DNA of 64,000 bases from Campanula takesimana (Eukaryota; Streptophyta; Magnoliopsida; Asterales; Campanulaceae), in assembly GCA_026119855.1 (NCBI GenBank), contig JAOWBW010000254.1, positions 1,178,001 to 1,242,000 on the forward strand, in the 5' to 3' direction. A program made the position numbers and the translations under genes. This document shows positions 46,119-56,327 of the stretch, in pieces (position 1 is the first letter of the stretch; every line of letters starts with the position of its first letter). The notes under the pieces were generated by a model that had not been told where the DNA came from, ran no database searches, and saw only the letters and a list, made by a program, of their open reading frames with translations.

Positions 46119-47697
46119 TTTCTACAAATATAAAAAATTTCCAAAATTTAATAAGTACCAGTTTTTATTAAAGAAATAAATAATGTATTTTTCAAACAAA
46201 ATACTCCCACTAAATTATATAACCTTCATATACATCCAATGTATAATATAATTTAATTGGGCTAAGATCCAACTTTAATTTAACTTTTGAGTCCACGGAG
46301 GCGGACCGCTCAAAACTAAATTAATTAGGTAGACGATTATGTCAATCATATCCCATATGATTCTTAGGTCATTTTATGAGATTCTTTGAGAAATCCAATT
46401 TCCAAAGCATGTTTAATCTCATCTTTTGCCTAGGTTCAAAACCGTTTTGACGCCTAATTAAGTCCAACCATTTTAAACGTATAGGAACCATTCAATTTAA
46501 TGCACCTTACGGAGGCAAGCCCACATTAAATTAATGAACCTTATCTTGCTCATACATGAATAAAATTAATGCACTTCGCGGAGGTGAACCCACATCAAAA
46601 TCACACATGTATAAACAAGTGTTTTAATCATGGCATGGCAATGAAGGACTTAAAACCTTCTTTGAAGGTTCATCGCATATAGCATATAACACATTTATGA
46701 GCACATAATATAAACATGTTACGCATCAAGTTTAGCCGCTAAATTAATCTCCATTAATTTAAGCATAATATTATGTGTCATTAGTTTCTCTATAATTATA
46801 AGGATGAGACTCTTTGAACTTTGGTAGTTATCTCCAAATCAAGACAACAAGAAGTGCGGCCGAAACTAAGCCATGAGGCATCCACAATTCCGCACTAATT
46901 CAAGATACCAAGAAAGTAGTCCATGTGGCCGAAAATAAGCAATAGATGGTCTTGATGAACGTAGGTCAATTGCATCCACAATTCCACATGGATCTCCAAT
47001 CATTGAATCAAGAACTTTGTTTCTCAATTTTAGCAATTATGAACTCTTCATAATTCTAACTTCGTTTTATCTTTGAAACTTGGATTGCGATCAAGTTTGG
47101 GAAACACAATCTCGATGAACGCAGATTAGCCATCCAAACCTTGAACCAATCTAAGATTCACAAGACTAAAAAAAATAGGAAAATCAAACCCCAAGATCCA
47201 CACACAAACCAACTACCCAAAACCCATTCCAGATCAGCAGGTCTGGACTGGTTCTGTTACTTGTTTTGTTGAATTTTTTGAAAAATTCCAGATTCTGATT
47301 TTTGACCAAAATCAGACTCTCTGATCTCTTTGTCCGGCCGCCCAAGAAGTCCTGTGCGGTCGCCCAAAACTGTGCGGCCGCCCATGTTCTTCTGTGCGGT
47401 CGCCCATGGGAATCAGAATGTACAGAATTTTTAAAGTTCGAAAATTTTGTCTCAAAATTGTTTTTCCCCGATTATTAAAACCATGATCCAATCAGAATTA
47501 ATAATCAAACAATTCGTAATCCATCATAATATTTATTGCGATTGAATCGTGCGATTAAAGTTGCAAAACAATAAACCACATAAAATCACAAAACACATAA
47601 ACATCATATATTCCAATATTCATATCATGTAAGGCACATAAACAATTTATATACACACAACATGATCTAGGTATTGAAATAATCAACATGAACGGGG
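46119..47697 (-). other. Untranslated leader of C1
   Basis: No gene. It contains diverged copies of the leader repeats seen in element A (GGCATCCACAATTCCGCA near 46870 and ATCCACAATTCCACATGG near 46975) and a palindrome array at 47332-47405. Confidence 0.75.
47332..47405 (-). promoter_or_regulatory. CGNNCG palindrome array in the C1 leader
   Basis: Four units begin at 47332, 47354, 47372 and 47394 (spacings 22, 18, 22): GTCCGGCCGCCC, then GTGCGG(T/C)CGCCC three times. It is the same arm class as the C1 LTR arrays but lies inside the transcribed leader, about 300 bp after the primer site. Confidence 0.7.
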
Positions 47698-47708
47698 CTA
47701 TGATACCA
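47697..47708 (-). other. Primer binding site of C1
   Basis: On the minus strand TGGTATCATAGC; the usual site is TGGTATCAGAGC, so one base has changed (G to T). Confidence 0.8.
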
Positions 47709-48260
47709 CTGTTGGGTTTCGATGTAACATGCGCAGCGGAATTTAGCATTTAAAATTTTATGAAACCCAAAAGCCCATAGATCCGTTCATATGATTAAAT
47801 CAAATACAACAATATGAATAGAGGAAAAACTAACCCTTGATGACCTTGAATTTTAGCTTTGTTCTTTGGTGGAGATTTTAAGCTTGATCACAATGAAAGT
47901 AAGAACACGAACTTTGAAGATGATGAGCTTCACCCTCTAACGGTATCCACACCACGAATGAATATCAAGGAGCTTCTTGATCTTGGTTGCTAGACCAAAA
48001 TTATGAAACACACTTTCACAATTTAATATGACTATATGGAATTTTATTTGTGTATTATTTTGTTCTTCAATCAAAGGATGTCTTGGAACAAAATAAACTC
48101 TCTCAAACTCTTTGGAGACTCACACAAACATTGGGGAAGAGTGCTGGCCGAATTTGGTCTTTTATACACAAGTAGGACCTATTCCAAATAGGAAACTTGT
48201 ATCAAAAATCGTCCAATATTCGTTTCCTAATCAAATTAGGAATCTGCCCCCGACAGTACT

Positions 48261-48335
48261 GTGTGGCCGCTCAAACTGAGGCGTGCGGCCGCCCAAAACC
48301 ATGTGCGGTCGCCCAGCCCTTTTGGGCGGTCGCCC
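48261..48335 (-). promoter_or_regulatory. CGNNCG palindrome array, C1 5' LTR
   Basis: Four units begin at 48261, 48283, 48303 and 48324 (spacings 22, 20, 21). The fourth, GGGCGGTCGCCC, is absent from the 3' LTR of the same element. Confidence 0.72.
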
Positions 48336-48778
48336 AAAAAGCCCAAAAAATCCAATTTTCCAAAATTTCCAATATAGTCCTTATTTAGGATTCGTTCTAT
48401 TGTGTGTGACCTTCTAGGATTATACTAAGTTGGCAATGGGTTTAAACATGAAACCATAAGATATGATTAGGTTCCAGCAAACCGTCACACCTACCCAAAT
48501 AGTATAACTAGATACAAGTTCGTATTCCTTTAGAATATGTCACAATCCTTTTGTCCACGATGTCATTGAACACAAGTCATGGTCAACAAGTCAACTTGTT
48601 TTGTTCAATACTTTCTCGATTCCGAATATGTTGATAATACAAATGAAATTGATCTAATCAATTCATTTGAGTCCGGCCGAACATTTCATCAACATCATTC
48701 CTACGAGAGGCCCAAGCTTGACATCTCTTCGAAGAGGGACAAATCCATTTAGCTTATTACTCTTCCCTACGTGAATCC

Positions 48779-51556
48779 TGTCGCGACCCCGGACCCCGCG
48801 GGCCCCGGGACCGCGATCTGGACGTCGACTCTAAAACCAAAACTCAAAATACCGAAGATAAAAATTCCATTTTTATACCCAAAATGTTTAAAACAAAGTT
48901 TTAGAATTCCAAGCTTAACAACGACAACAAACTACTAGAACGAGCTTCGCAAGCTCACCCCAAAAATACAGAAGATTACAAATCTTAATGACGTCATTGG
49001 TGGTAAAACTATCCCCAAAAGGTTGTACATTTAAATAATGCAAACCGATCAAACAACCTGCCCAAAATCTCAATCCTCTCGACGTCCTCCTCGATCCGCG
49101 AATCCTAATCCTTTTCCTCCTGGGGGGGGGTTAAGGAAAACAATTTGAAACAAGAAACGGGGTGAGAATAAATCTCAGTAAGTTACTAATGCAACTACAT
49201 GACATGCTATGATGCAAGAAGCAATAAGCAATAATAAATATCACATAGCACATAGCATTTATCACATAACAGATAGCAGCGGAAATAAACACATAACAAA
49301 GGATATAGCCAAGGTTTTCCAAACTGGTACATCCAAATAAAGGATCGCTGCGCAGCTTCAATAATCAACAAATCATCATCTTCATAATAGCATGAAAGCC
49401 GAAGAGAAAACCCCGGTACCGGAACCAATAACCAAATGAAGTGTCACAAGGGACGGGAGATATGCCACAAAGTCATGCTCCAAGTAAAGCTAAAATGCAC
49501 ACAAGGGAGCTAGCTCTTCTCACATCCAAGGCCAATCTGGAGGAGGGTAATAAGGGGGCAAAACAATGGTCAACATCACAATGGACTTGGCCTTGCCATC
49601 ATAATGTTTCGCATCGCCCAAACACACACAAAATACCAGCTGGGCTTTCAAATAAATGCTAAGTAATAAATACTAGCTTAATTAAACAACTTAAGGTTCC
49701 AAAGTAGGGAACCACACCAATTAATCACCATAAAGATGCAAACGATTTCTCATGAAGAGTTCAACAACAACGAACACAAGAAGTTTCTCATACAAGCACA
49801 ACAACGATAAACGGAATTTCTCATAAAGAGCACAACAACATTGATCATTAAACAAGATGGTTCCAAGACAAGGACCCATACCAAACACATCCTAAAGATG
49901 ATACCCACGAGTAGATCATAAAGAGCACAACCCAAACGATCGCTCACCAATAGCACAATGACTATTACCAAAATGTCCATAAACATTTACTCAAAAGATA
50001 TACTAGGACTATGGACTCAACCATCTCATCACACCTGGAATTCCAAATAAGAAATCCGAATGAATGCATCTTAAGGTTAATCAAACCGTAAGTACCCAAA
50101 CGAATCCAAAAGGTTACCATTATTAGAACATGATCACGACTGGACTAAACCCTGCACTTTAGTGTTCCAAAACAACCCTCTAGGTACTATAGGATGTCAC
50201 CTAAAACCTAGACCAAGTCTCATTCTAAAATCAATCCGATCAGTAAAATAACTTTCAATTAAATGGTCTCAAAGTATGAAGTCCTCACTTATATCCCAAA
50301 ATGATCATAACAACTCAATAAAGTCACTCAATTGGATTTACAAAACTTGTTCACAATGGATCGATACAACTCCTCTTAACCTCAAACACCCAATAAAATC
50401 CCGAAGTATAAAACTTATAACTTAAATTAACAACCTATACCATCTTGTAGTACTCGGAGAGAGCTTCGAAACGATAGTTTACACGCCTAAAACGGAGTTT
50501 GGATGAGAAAGTTATGGAGGAAACAATTTTAGAAGAAAAGGGAAGAATATACCAGAATTCTAGCTTGGCACGACCGTGCCTAATAAAGTGGCACGACCGT
50601 GCCAAACATGACGAGGGGCAAGTGAATATTGGCACGACCGTGCCAAATAAAGGGGCACGACCGTGCCAAACATGGCGAGAGAAAAATGAATATTGGCACG
50701 ACCGTGCCAAATAAAGGGGCACGACCGTGCCAGAAGAACAATGCCCAGATTCTTCCTGGGTTTACACATACCCGAAAATGGCACCCAAACAACCCAAAAT
50801 TCTTACCATTTCTCAAATACTCAAAATCAAGACTTCCAATAAGCATAACAATGAACCAAAACAACTTATAAACTTGAATATGACCAAAATAACACATCTA
50901 GAAACCAAAATCAAGGTTTAAATCCCAACCTTCATATAATCACCATTTTTAACCAAAAATCCAAATAAATTCCAAACTCAATCAAACTTCAAATATAACA
51001 ACTAAAGCATTATATAAGCATGATATGAACAATTTAGCATATTAATGGGGGAAAAGCAACTTACTTGAATTTTCTCAAAGTCGATGGATTTCAAATATTT
51101 TTGGCCTCCTACGATCCTATCGACGATCTAAACAAGATTCAAGTTTTAAGAAATGAGAGAAGATGAGAGGAAGAAGGAGAAAATGAAGAGAGAAGAAGGA
51201 GGAAGAAACTTACCTTTCTATGGGAGGAGGGAGAGAGAGAGTTCAGGGAAATGGAGTGGAGTGAGGGAGAAGATGAGGAGTAGGGAGGGAGTAGTTAGAA
51301 AATGATTTGAAAACTTACACATAGGCCCCCTCTCTCACACTACACATAATACTACACTCCTTACTAACAATTAAGACTCAACACTCCCACACTAGCCCAA
51401 ATAACTCGAATAAAATGCTAGGCATAATTATTATAACACATAAAATGCACGCATAAATATTTAAATAAATAATAATTTAAATAATTAAATAAGCAAATAA
51501 ATAAATAATAATTATTTATTACTAATAAAATAGAGCCTAGTTTTCGGGTCGTGACA
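48779..51556 (-). repeat. Solo gypsy LTR, 2778 bp
   Basis: It starts TGTCGCGACCCCGG and ends GGTCGTGACA, with a perfect duplication AATCC (48774-48778 and 51557-51561). It is related to the LTRs of the gypsy element at 30335-39129 (for example GCATAGCACATAGCATTT-type and AATAATAATTTAAATAA-type segments) but is about 700 bp longer and clearly diverged. Confidence 0.95.
50567..50731 (-). promoter_or_regulatory. Six-copy GGCACGACCGTGCC array, 64-bp higher-order repeat
   Basis: Six exact copies begin at 50567, 50590, 50631, 50654, 50695 and 50718. Spacings are 23, 41, 23, 41 and 23, so the pair repeats every 64 bp three times. Each is an interrupted palindrome, GGCACG-AC-CGTGCC. The short open frames across it on both strands are translations of the repeat. 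Confidence 0.8.
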
Positions 51557-52222
51557 AATCCTATTATGCCAATCATACCCTTTATGACTACCCGGTTAAA
51601 GGTAGCGTTTGAATATGTCAAACATAATGTTCATCAAGTGGAAGACTATAATAACTTCATGTCTAAGGATTCAAATGACATAACTAATATGAGATATATG
51701 TTCGACATAGACCATGACATAAATCTCATACAGCGGGTCATGTCCAGTACCTTGTTCCAAACAAGTACCCATAAATCTAACATGATCATCTCATGATCAT
51801 TTAGCCTTTGTACTAGTGCTCATCAAGTACTAGGGACAGAGATTATTATAAGCAAACATGAACAACAATAATAATCAAAACATCTCTTTACTGATATGAA
51901 ATAAATGATAACAATTACAACATTTATTAACGTGCCTAGGGCACCACTACCAACAAATAATTCCTTTGAAGAAATCGTTTCTTCATCAAGCCTTGGGTCT
52001 AGCAATCCAGATCAAGAAGGTGTTCTTGATATCTGTTCGACGTGTGGATACCGATAAAGGGTGTTTGTGTTAGCACCTTAAAGTCCGTGTTCATGGATTC
52101 GATCTTCAAGGGTATGTTTCTTTCATCTTGTATTTAATTTAATCAACATGCACGGATCCGGGATCTTAGGTGTTTGATTTTAGTTGTTTATTCCGCTGCG
52201 CATGATGCATTAAAACCCAACA

Positions 52223-52656
52223 GTGGTATCAGAGCCCCGTTCATTGTTGATTATTTAAGTATATCATGTTGAAATTGTTTAATTCGATTATATAATATCT
52301 ACATGATGATAAGATGAATGTGTGATTTGAGTTTTATATATGAGATATAAAATTTATGAGCATGAATATGGGGATTATGTAATTATTGTATTGATTTTAT
52401 CCATATGAATAATTGCATGTTTGGGATATCAATAAATAATTGGATTATGTGTATTGATAATTTGGATCTAATTTGTGTATGTAATAAATTGTTTATTCGT
52501 GGTATTGATTAGATCTAATTAAATTCGTAATCTGTAAATTCATGTTTCTGTAATCTAATTATGTATAAACATGATATTGGATTTGGTCGAATTTCTGAAA
52601 TTCTGAAAAAAACTGGAAATCTGGGATCCTACCAATGGATCTGTACGGATGGTTTG
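52223..52656 (+). other. Primer site and leader of element D
   Basis: GTGGTATCAGAGCCCC follows the D LTR end. The leader is AT-rich and similar in style to that of element A. It ends where element E is inserted; one CGNNCG-like site (ATCTGTACGGAT, 52640-52651) lies near its end. No D gag is seen in the window. Confidence 0.75.
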
Positions 52657-54026
52657 TGTTAGGATTCATTGTTAGTACACCCACCTGATTTGATTGACCC
52701 ATTCCACGTGTTTTTTTGTGGACTTTAGGTTTACATGTAATGAAGTTATACTTCAATTTTTAGACAAGTCCATTTCTAGATGTTTAGTAGTTAGGCTGAG
52801 TTATGTTCGGTTTATCCATAGTGGTTTAGTGTCCCTCAAGCCGCCATCTTCAAACCGCCAGCATGGTGCCTTAAGTCCTTCATCAAACCGCAGTTTGTGT
52901 CTTTGATGAAACCGCACTTCAAGTTCATTCATGAAACCGCACATGCATCTGGTGGAACCGCCGACCAAGATATTGAAGAAGTTATTGCTGTCATTTACTC
53001 CTTGAAGACAAACATTCACTTTACAACCGTAAATGAATGACTGGTGACTTGTCCTTAAACTTCAAGTCATGTTTCAGTCATTCTTTGAATGTCGGTTTGT
53101 CTCGCTTTTTGAAAAGTTACCGTTGTACTTTTCCAACAACTAAAAGGACAATGTCAGGTAGTGATCCAACAACTTCCTGCCACAAAGCAAAATCAAAGGA
53201 CGACAGTGATAGGTCAACCAATAGGATTGTGACAGTGCATAGAACCGCCATACAATGACTCACCTCTTTGTCCAACGGTCACTAATGCCTTCACTATAAA
53301 TAGCCTTCATTTCTCAACAATGAAGGTTGCTGAGCTTCAAAGAGAATATCCCAAGTATTCAAGTTTGCTTTGAAGATTGAAAACCCAGATATTCATATCT
53401 TCATCATCTCCTTAGATACTTTGAGCTCTTGATTTCTTTCCACACCACACACCCGGAGTATATTTTCTTATAGATTATATACCTCGAAAACACAGGTTGT
53501 TATAATAGCATTGTTAGGTTAGATTGTTTATTTAGAGTTTAGATTCTTTTGTAATCTTGTAAAAACTCCTCTAAATCAATACAAGTCTAGTAGCTATTAG
53601 AAAATCCTAGGCTAACCACCTAGGTAGAGGACGTAGTTCTTTCAAGAACGAACCTCTTCAAATTGTGTGTCCTTGATCTTTAATTTCTGTCTTGTCATTT
53701 ACATTTCTGTTTATGAGCTTTATTTACTCTTATGTGAAATGACTTGATAAATGATTTGCATACTTCTGTGATACTTCGGTTGTGACTTTTCAGTTTCATC
53801 ATTCCTTTTTCAACCACTTAAACCGCCCTACTCTTTATAATTGAGTTTGGCCAAAACTGCAAAACTCCGCTGTGCATTTTATCTGAGCGGTTCTAGTGCT
53901 TTAAACAGCAATAGACCAAACTGATAAGTACTTGGTTGATTTTCAAGGGTATTTCGAAAAAGATTTTAAACCGCTATTCACCCCCCTCTAGCGGTTCTAT
54001 ACCCTTGTTGCCCTTTGGGACCAACA
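52657..54026 (+). repeat. 5' LTR of element E, 1370 bp
   Basis: It runs TGTTAGGATTC to GGGACCAACA, followed by the primer site. A TATA box TATAAATA is at 53295-53302. AAACCGC-type motifs are frequent (52846-52960, 53245, 53818-53995). No second LTR of this family is in the window, so the left border is less certain. Confidence 0.8.
53295..53302 (+). promoter_or_regulatory. TATA box of element E
   Basis: TATAAATA lies in a CACTATAAATAGCC context about 730 bp before the LTR end, with no other comparable box nearby. Confidence 0.65.
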
Positions 54027-54027
54027 A

Positions 54028-54041
54028 GTGGTATCAGAGCT
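54028..54041 (+). other. Primer binding site of element E
   Basis: GTGGTATCAGAGCT follows the LTR after one A; it matches the Met-tRNA site used by Sireviruses. Confidence 0.88.
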
Positions 54042-54090
54042 TATCCACTAAAAATCATTTTACAAGCTTAACCGCTTGGGTGCTGATCCA

Positions 54091-56309
54091 ATGGCAAACA
54101 TAAACTCCCATATGATGCAGACATCCAACTCTAATCACTTACCTATTCTTAATGAATATAGTTTCATCTTCTGGAAAGATAGGATGAAGAAGCACATGAT
54201 ATCTGAGGATCGCAGATTATGGACTGCAATTCTTAATGGACCCTATGTCCCGATGAAGGCTAACCCTAATGCAGGTACTGCTGGACAAACCGCGGAAATC
54301 AAGAAGCCGGAAGCTGAATGGACCGAAACTGATCAACGAAATGTGGACTTTGATGGTAGAGCTATGTCCATGCTTGTATCAGCTATTGATCTAAGAACTC
54401 ACTCAAAGGTTCTAGATTGCAATACCGCAAAGGAAACATGGGATGGCATCATTGACTTTCTGGAAGTAGATGCCGACACCAAGAAGAACCGCCTCTACCA
54501 ACAGAGAAGGCTCTTTGATTACTTTGTCAAAGACCCAAAGGAATCTCTTCGCCAATGCTATGAGCGGTTCGTGGAAATTGTCAATGTATGTTTCCCTCTA
54601 GGGCACAAGTATTCCAATACTGACCTAAAAATGAGATTCATGCAATCTCTTGGTAGCAAATGGCTGATCAAAACTACCAACATTGAAGACAACAAAGATC
54701 TGGAAGCTCTTGATCTTCGTCATCTTTATGCCATGCTAAGGGTATTTGAATTCAAGCTTGAGGAAGCTCATGAAACCGAAAACAGATTCAAGTCTCTTTC
54801 TCTTGCCGCTTTCAACAATGCCACATCTCCAGTTTACAATCCAGATCACCATCAAACCGCATCTAATACCCATTTACAAACCGCTTCTTTTGATCCAAAT
54901 ATTCCAAGATATATTCCTCAAACCGCACCTCCAGAGTATCACCAACCGTCTCATCAATCTTACCCTTAACATCATCAACCCTATTCTCAACCTCAGCAAT
55001 CTCATCAATCCTACAATCCATCTCAAAATTCCCAAAGTGTAGCATCCAGTTCTACTCAAGTTGACTTTGATGACATGGATGATGACGAGTTTGCTCTTTA
55101 TGTGAAAAACTACACCAAGTTCAGAAAGAACAGAGCTCAATTTCAGTCAGGCGGCCCTGCAAAGTTTGTCCCTCCAACCAAATTCAACAAAGCAGCTGAT
55201 GCTAAGAAAAGGGATGATCTTGTTTGTTACAACTGCAGACAACCAGTTCATTTTGCCTCCAGTTGTCCCAAACCGCGCTATGAAGCCGCTCCTGCCAAGA
55301 AACCGTTCAACAAGAAGTTTTTCAAGAGAAGAGGAATGGTTGCTGAACAAGGAGAACAACCATTAACATGGATGGGTTCTGATACAGATGATAGTGATGA
55401 AGATGAAGGAGTTGCAAATCTTTGCCTAATGGGATTTGAAGAAAAAGTTGAAATTGACGAAAGCCTTCCACTGCCACTCCATCAAATGAAGTCAGTTTCA
55501 CCAAGATCTCCTGAAGCTAAACAAGGCAAAACTCCTACTTCACCAAACTACTCTCCTGAGGATCAAACCGAACAAAGCCATGATGACCAGGTACTTGAAC
55601 GTGCTAATGTTATTTGTCAACAACACACTGTGCTTAAAAAGGCATATAAATTAATGGCTGCGGAACTTGAATATTCCCAAAAAGAGTGCAAGTCCCATAA
55701 GGAGGAGATTGAAAAACTCAAGCTCCAAATTGTTGGGATAGCTTCTATTGTGGAAGAAAACCGCTACCTTAAGGACAGAACCGAGGTACTTCTCACCCGA
55801 ATCCATGATCTTACTGCACAAAGGGATGAACTTCAAAAAGTGACCGATGTGTGGACTAAGTCTGGTGTCACCATGGAACAAATCGTTAATTCACAAATTC
55901 TCTATAAGGAGAAAGGTGGATTGGGATTTAAAACTGATGATGGGTGTAAGTGTCCTGCCTCTGTGCTGATGGTGGTGTGAACCCAACTGAACAAACCAAA
56001 GAAATCCCTAAGGTTAATCATGCTGGTAAAAAGGGCTCAAAACAAGAAATTAAAAAGCAAAATTATTTCTATGAGTATCCTAAAAACCAGACTGGGAGAG
56101 ATCCAAAGTGGAAAGAGAAATTCACAGCGGCTGAGGCAACCAAAGAAGTATTGAGTGATGAAACCGCTCCTAGTCGGTTTAAGGAATATCCTATTGTATT
56201 TCCTAAAGCTGCACCTAAGAGGAAGGTTGAGCTCAAGAAGGTTAACTTTGTTAAAGCCAAAACAGGTGTGGGTCCCAAAAAGCTGCTAACCCTAGGACCC
56301 AAGGAATAA
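54091..56309 (+). pseudogene. Element E gag with long coiled-coil extension
   Basis: The ATG at 54091 starts the capsid region (FIFWKDRMKKHM, LWTAILNGPYV, a UBN2-type gag). TAA at 54967-54969 looks like a CAA-to-TAA change in a Gln/His-rich stretch, because the same frame continues to 55980. Then come a zinc knuckle CYNCRQPVHFASSC (about 55225-55270), an acidic stretch and a predicted coiled coil rich in Glu/Lys/Leu (about 55620-55870). The frame shifts near 55960, continues with KPNF-type basic sequence, and meets TAA at 56307-56309 before protease. Such long gag extensions with coiled coils are known in Sireviruses. Confidence 0.85.
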
Positions 56310-56327
56310 GGGGGACCAAAACCTTTC

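Larger units (their letters stand above)
39186..51955 (-). mobile_element. Ty1/copia element C1, with two solo LTRs nested in its LTRs
   Basis: It is flanked by a perfect duplication AATAA (39181-39185 and 51956-51960). Minus-strand order: 5' LTR (51955-47710, opened by a solo gypsy LTR), primer site, long leader, gag, protease, integrase, RT, RNase H, purine tract, 3' LTR (42147-39186, opened by solo LTR X). Without insertions the LTRs are about 1463 and 1443 bp and very similar. Pol is complete in domain content but has several single-base frame breaks. It belongs to the same superfamily branch as element A. Confidence 0.95.
47710..51955 (-). repeat. 5' LTR of C1, opened by a solo gypsy LTR
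   Basis: The pieces are 47710-48778 and 51562-51955. It matches the 3' LTR closely. A TATA-like GTATAAAA (minus strand) is at about 48160-48167, about 95 bp downstream of the array. Confidence 0.93.
29277..52222 (+). repeat. 5' LTR of copia element D, opened by two nested elements
   Basis: The LTR pieces are 29277-30334, 39135-39185 and 51961-52222, together about 1371 bp, beginning TGTTGGATATTATGCC and ending AAAACCCAACA. The first gap is the gypsy element with TSD TTATT, the second copia C1 with TSD AATAA; removing each restores a continuous LTR. The end is fixed by the primer site at 52223. A TATA box TATATAT is at 30234-30240. The left flank is GGGAT; the right end of element D is not seen. 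Confidence 0.88.

Noticed and set aside
50567..50731. CRISPR-like array (regular short repeats with spacers)
   Set aside because: Repeats are 14-nt palindromes, spacers are near-identical, and the context is an LTR in a plant genome.
50435..50921. Overlapping open frames on both strands with repeated peptide units
   Set aside because: They are translations of the 64-bp palindrome repeat, whose spacing happens to avoid stops. No start context, no conserved protein.
54746..55504. Alternative-frame ORFs inside E gag
   Set aside because: They are shadows of the Gln/Pro/His-rich gag frame, with low-complexity translations.
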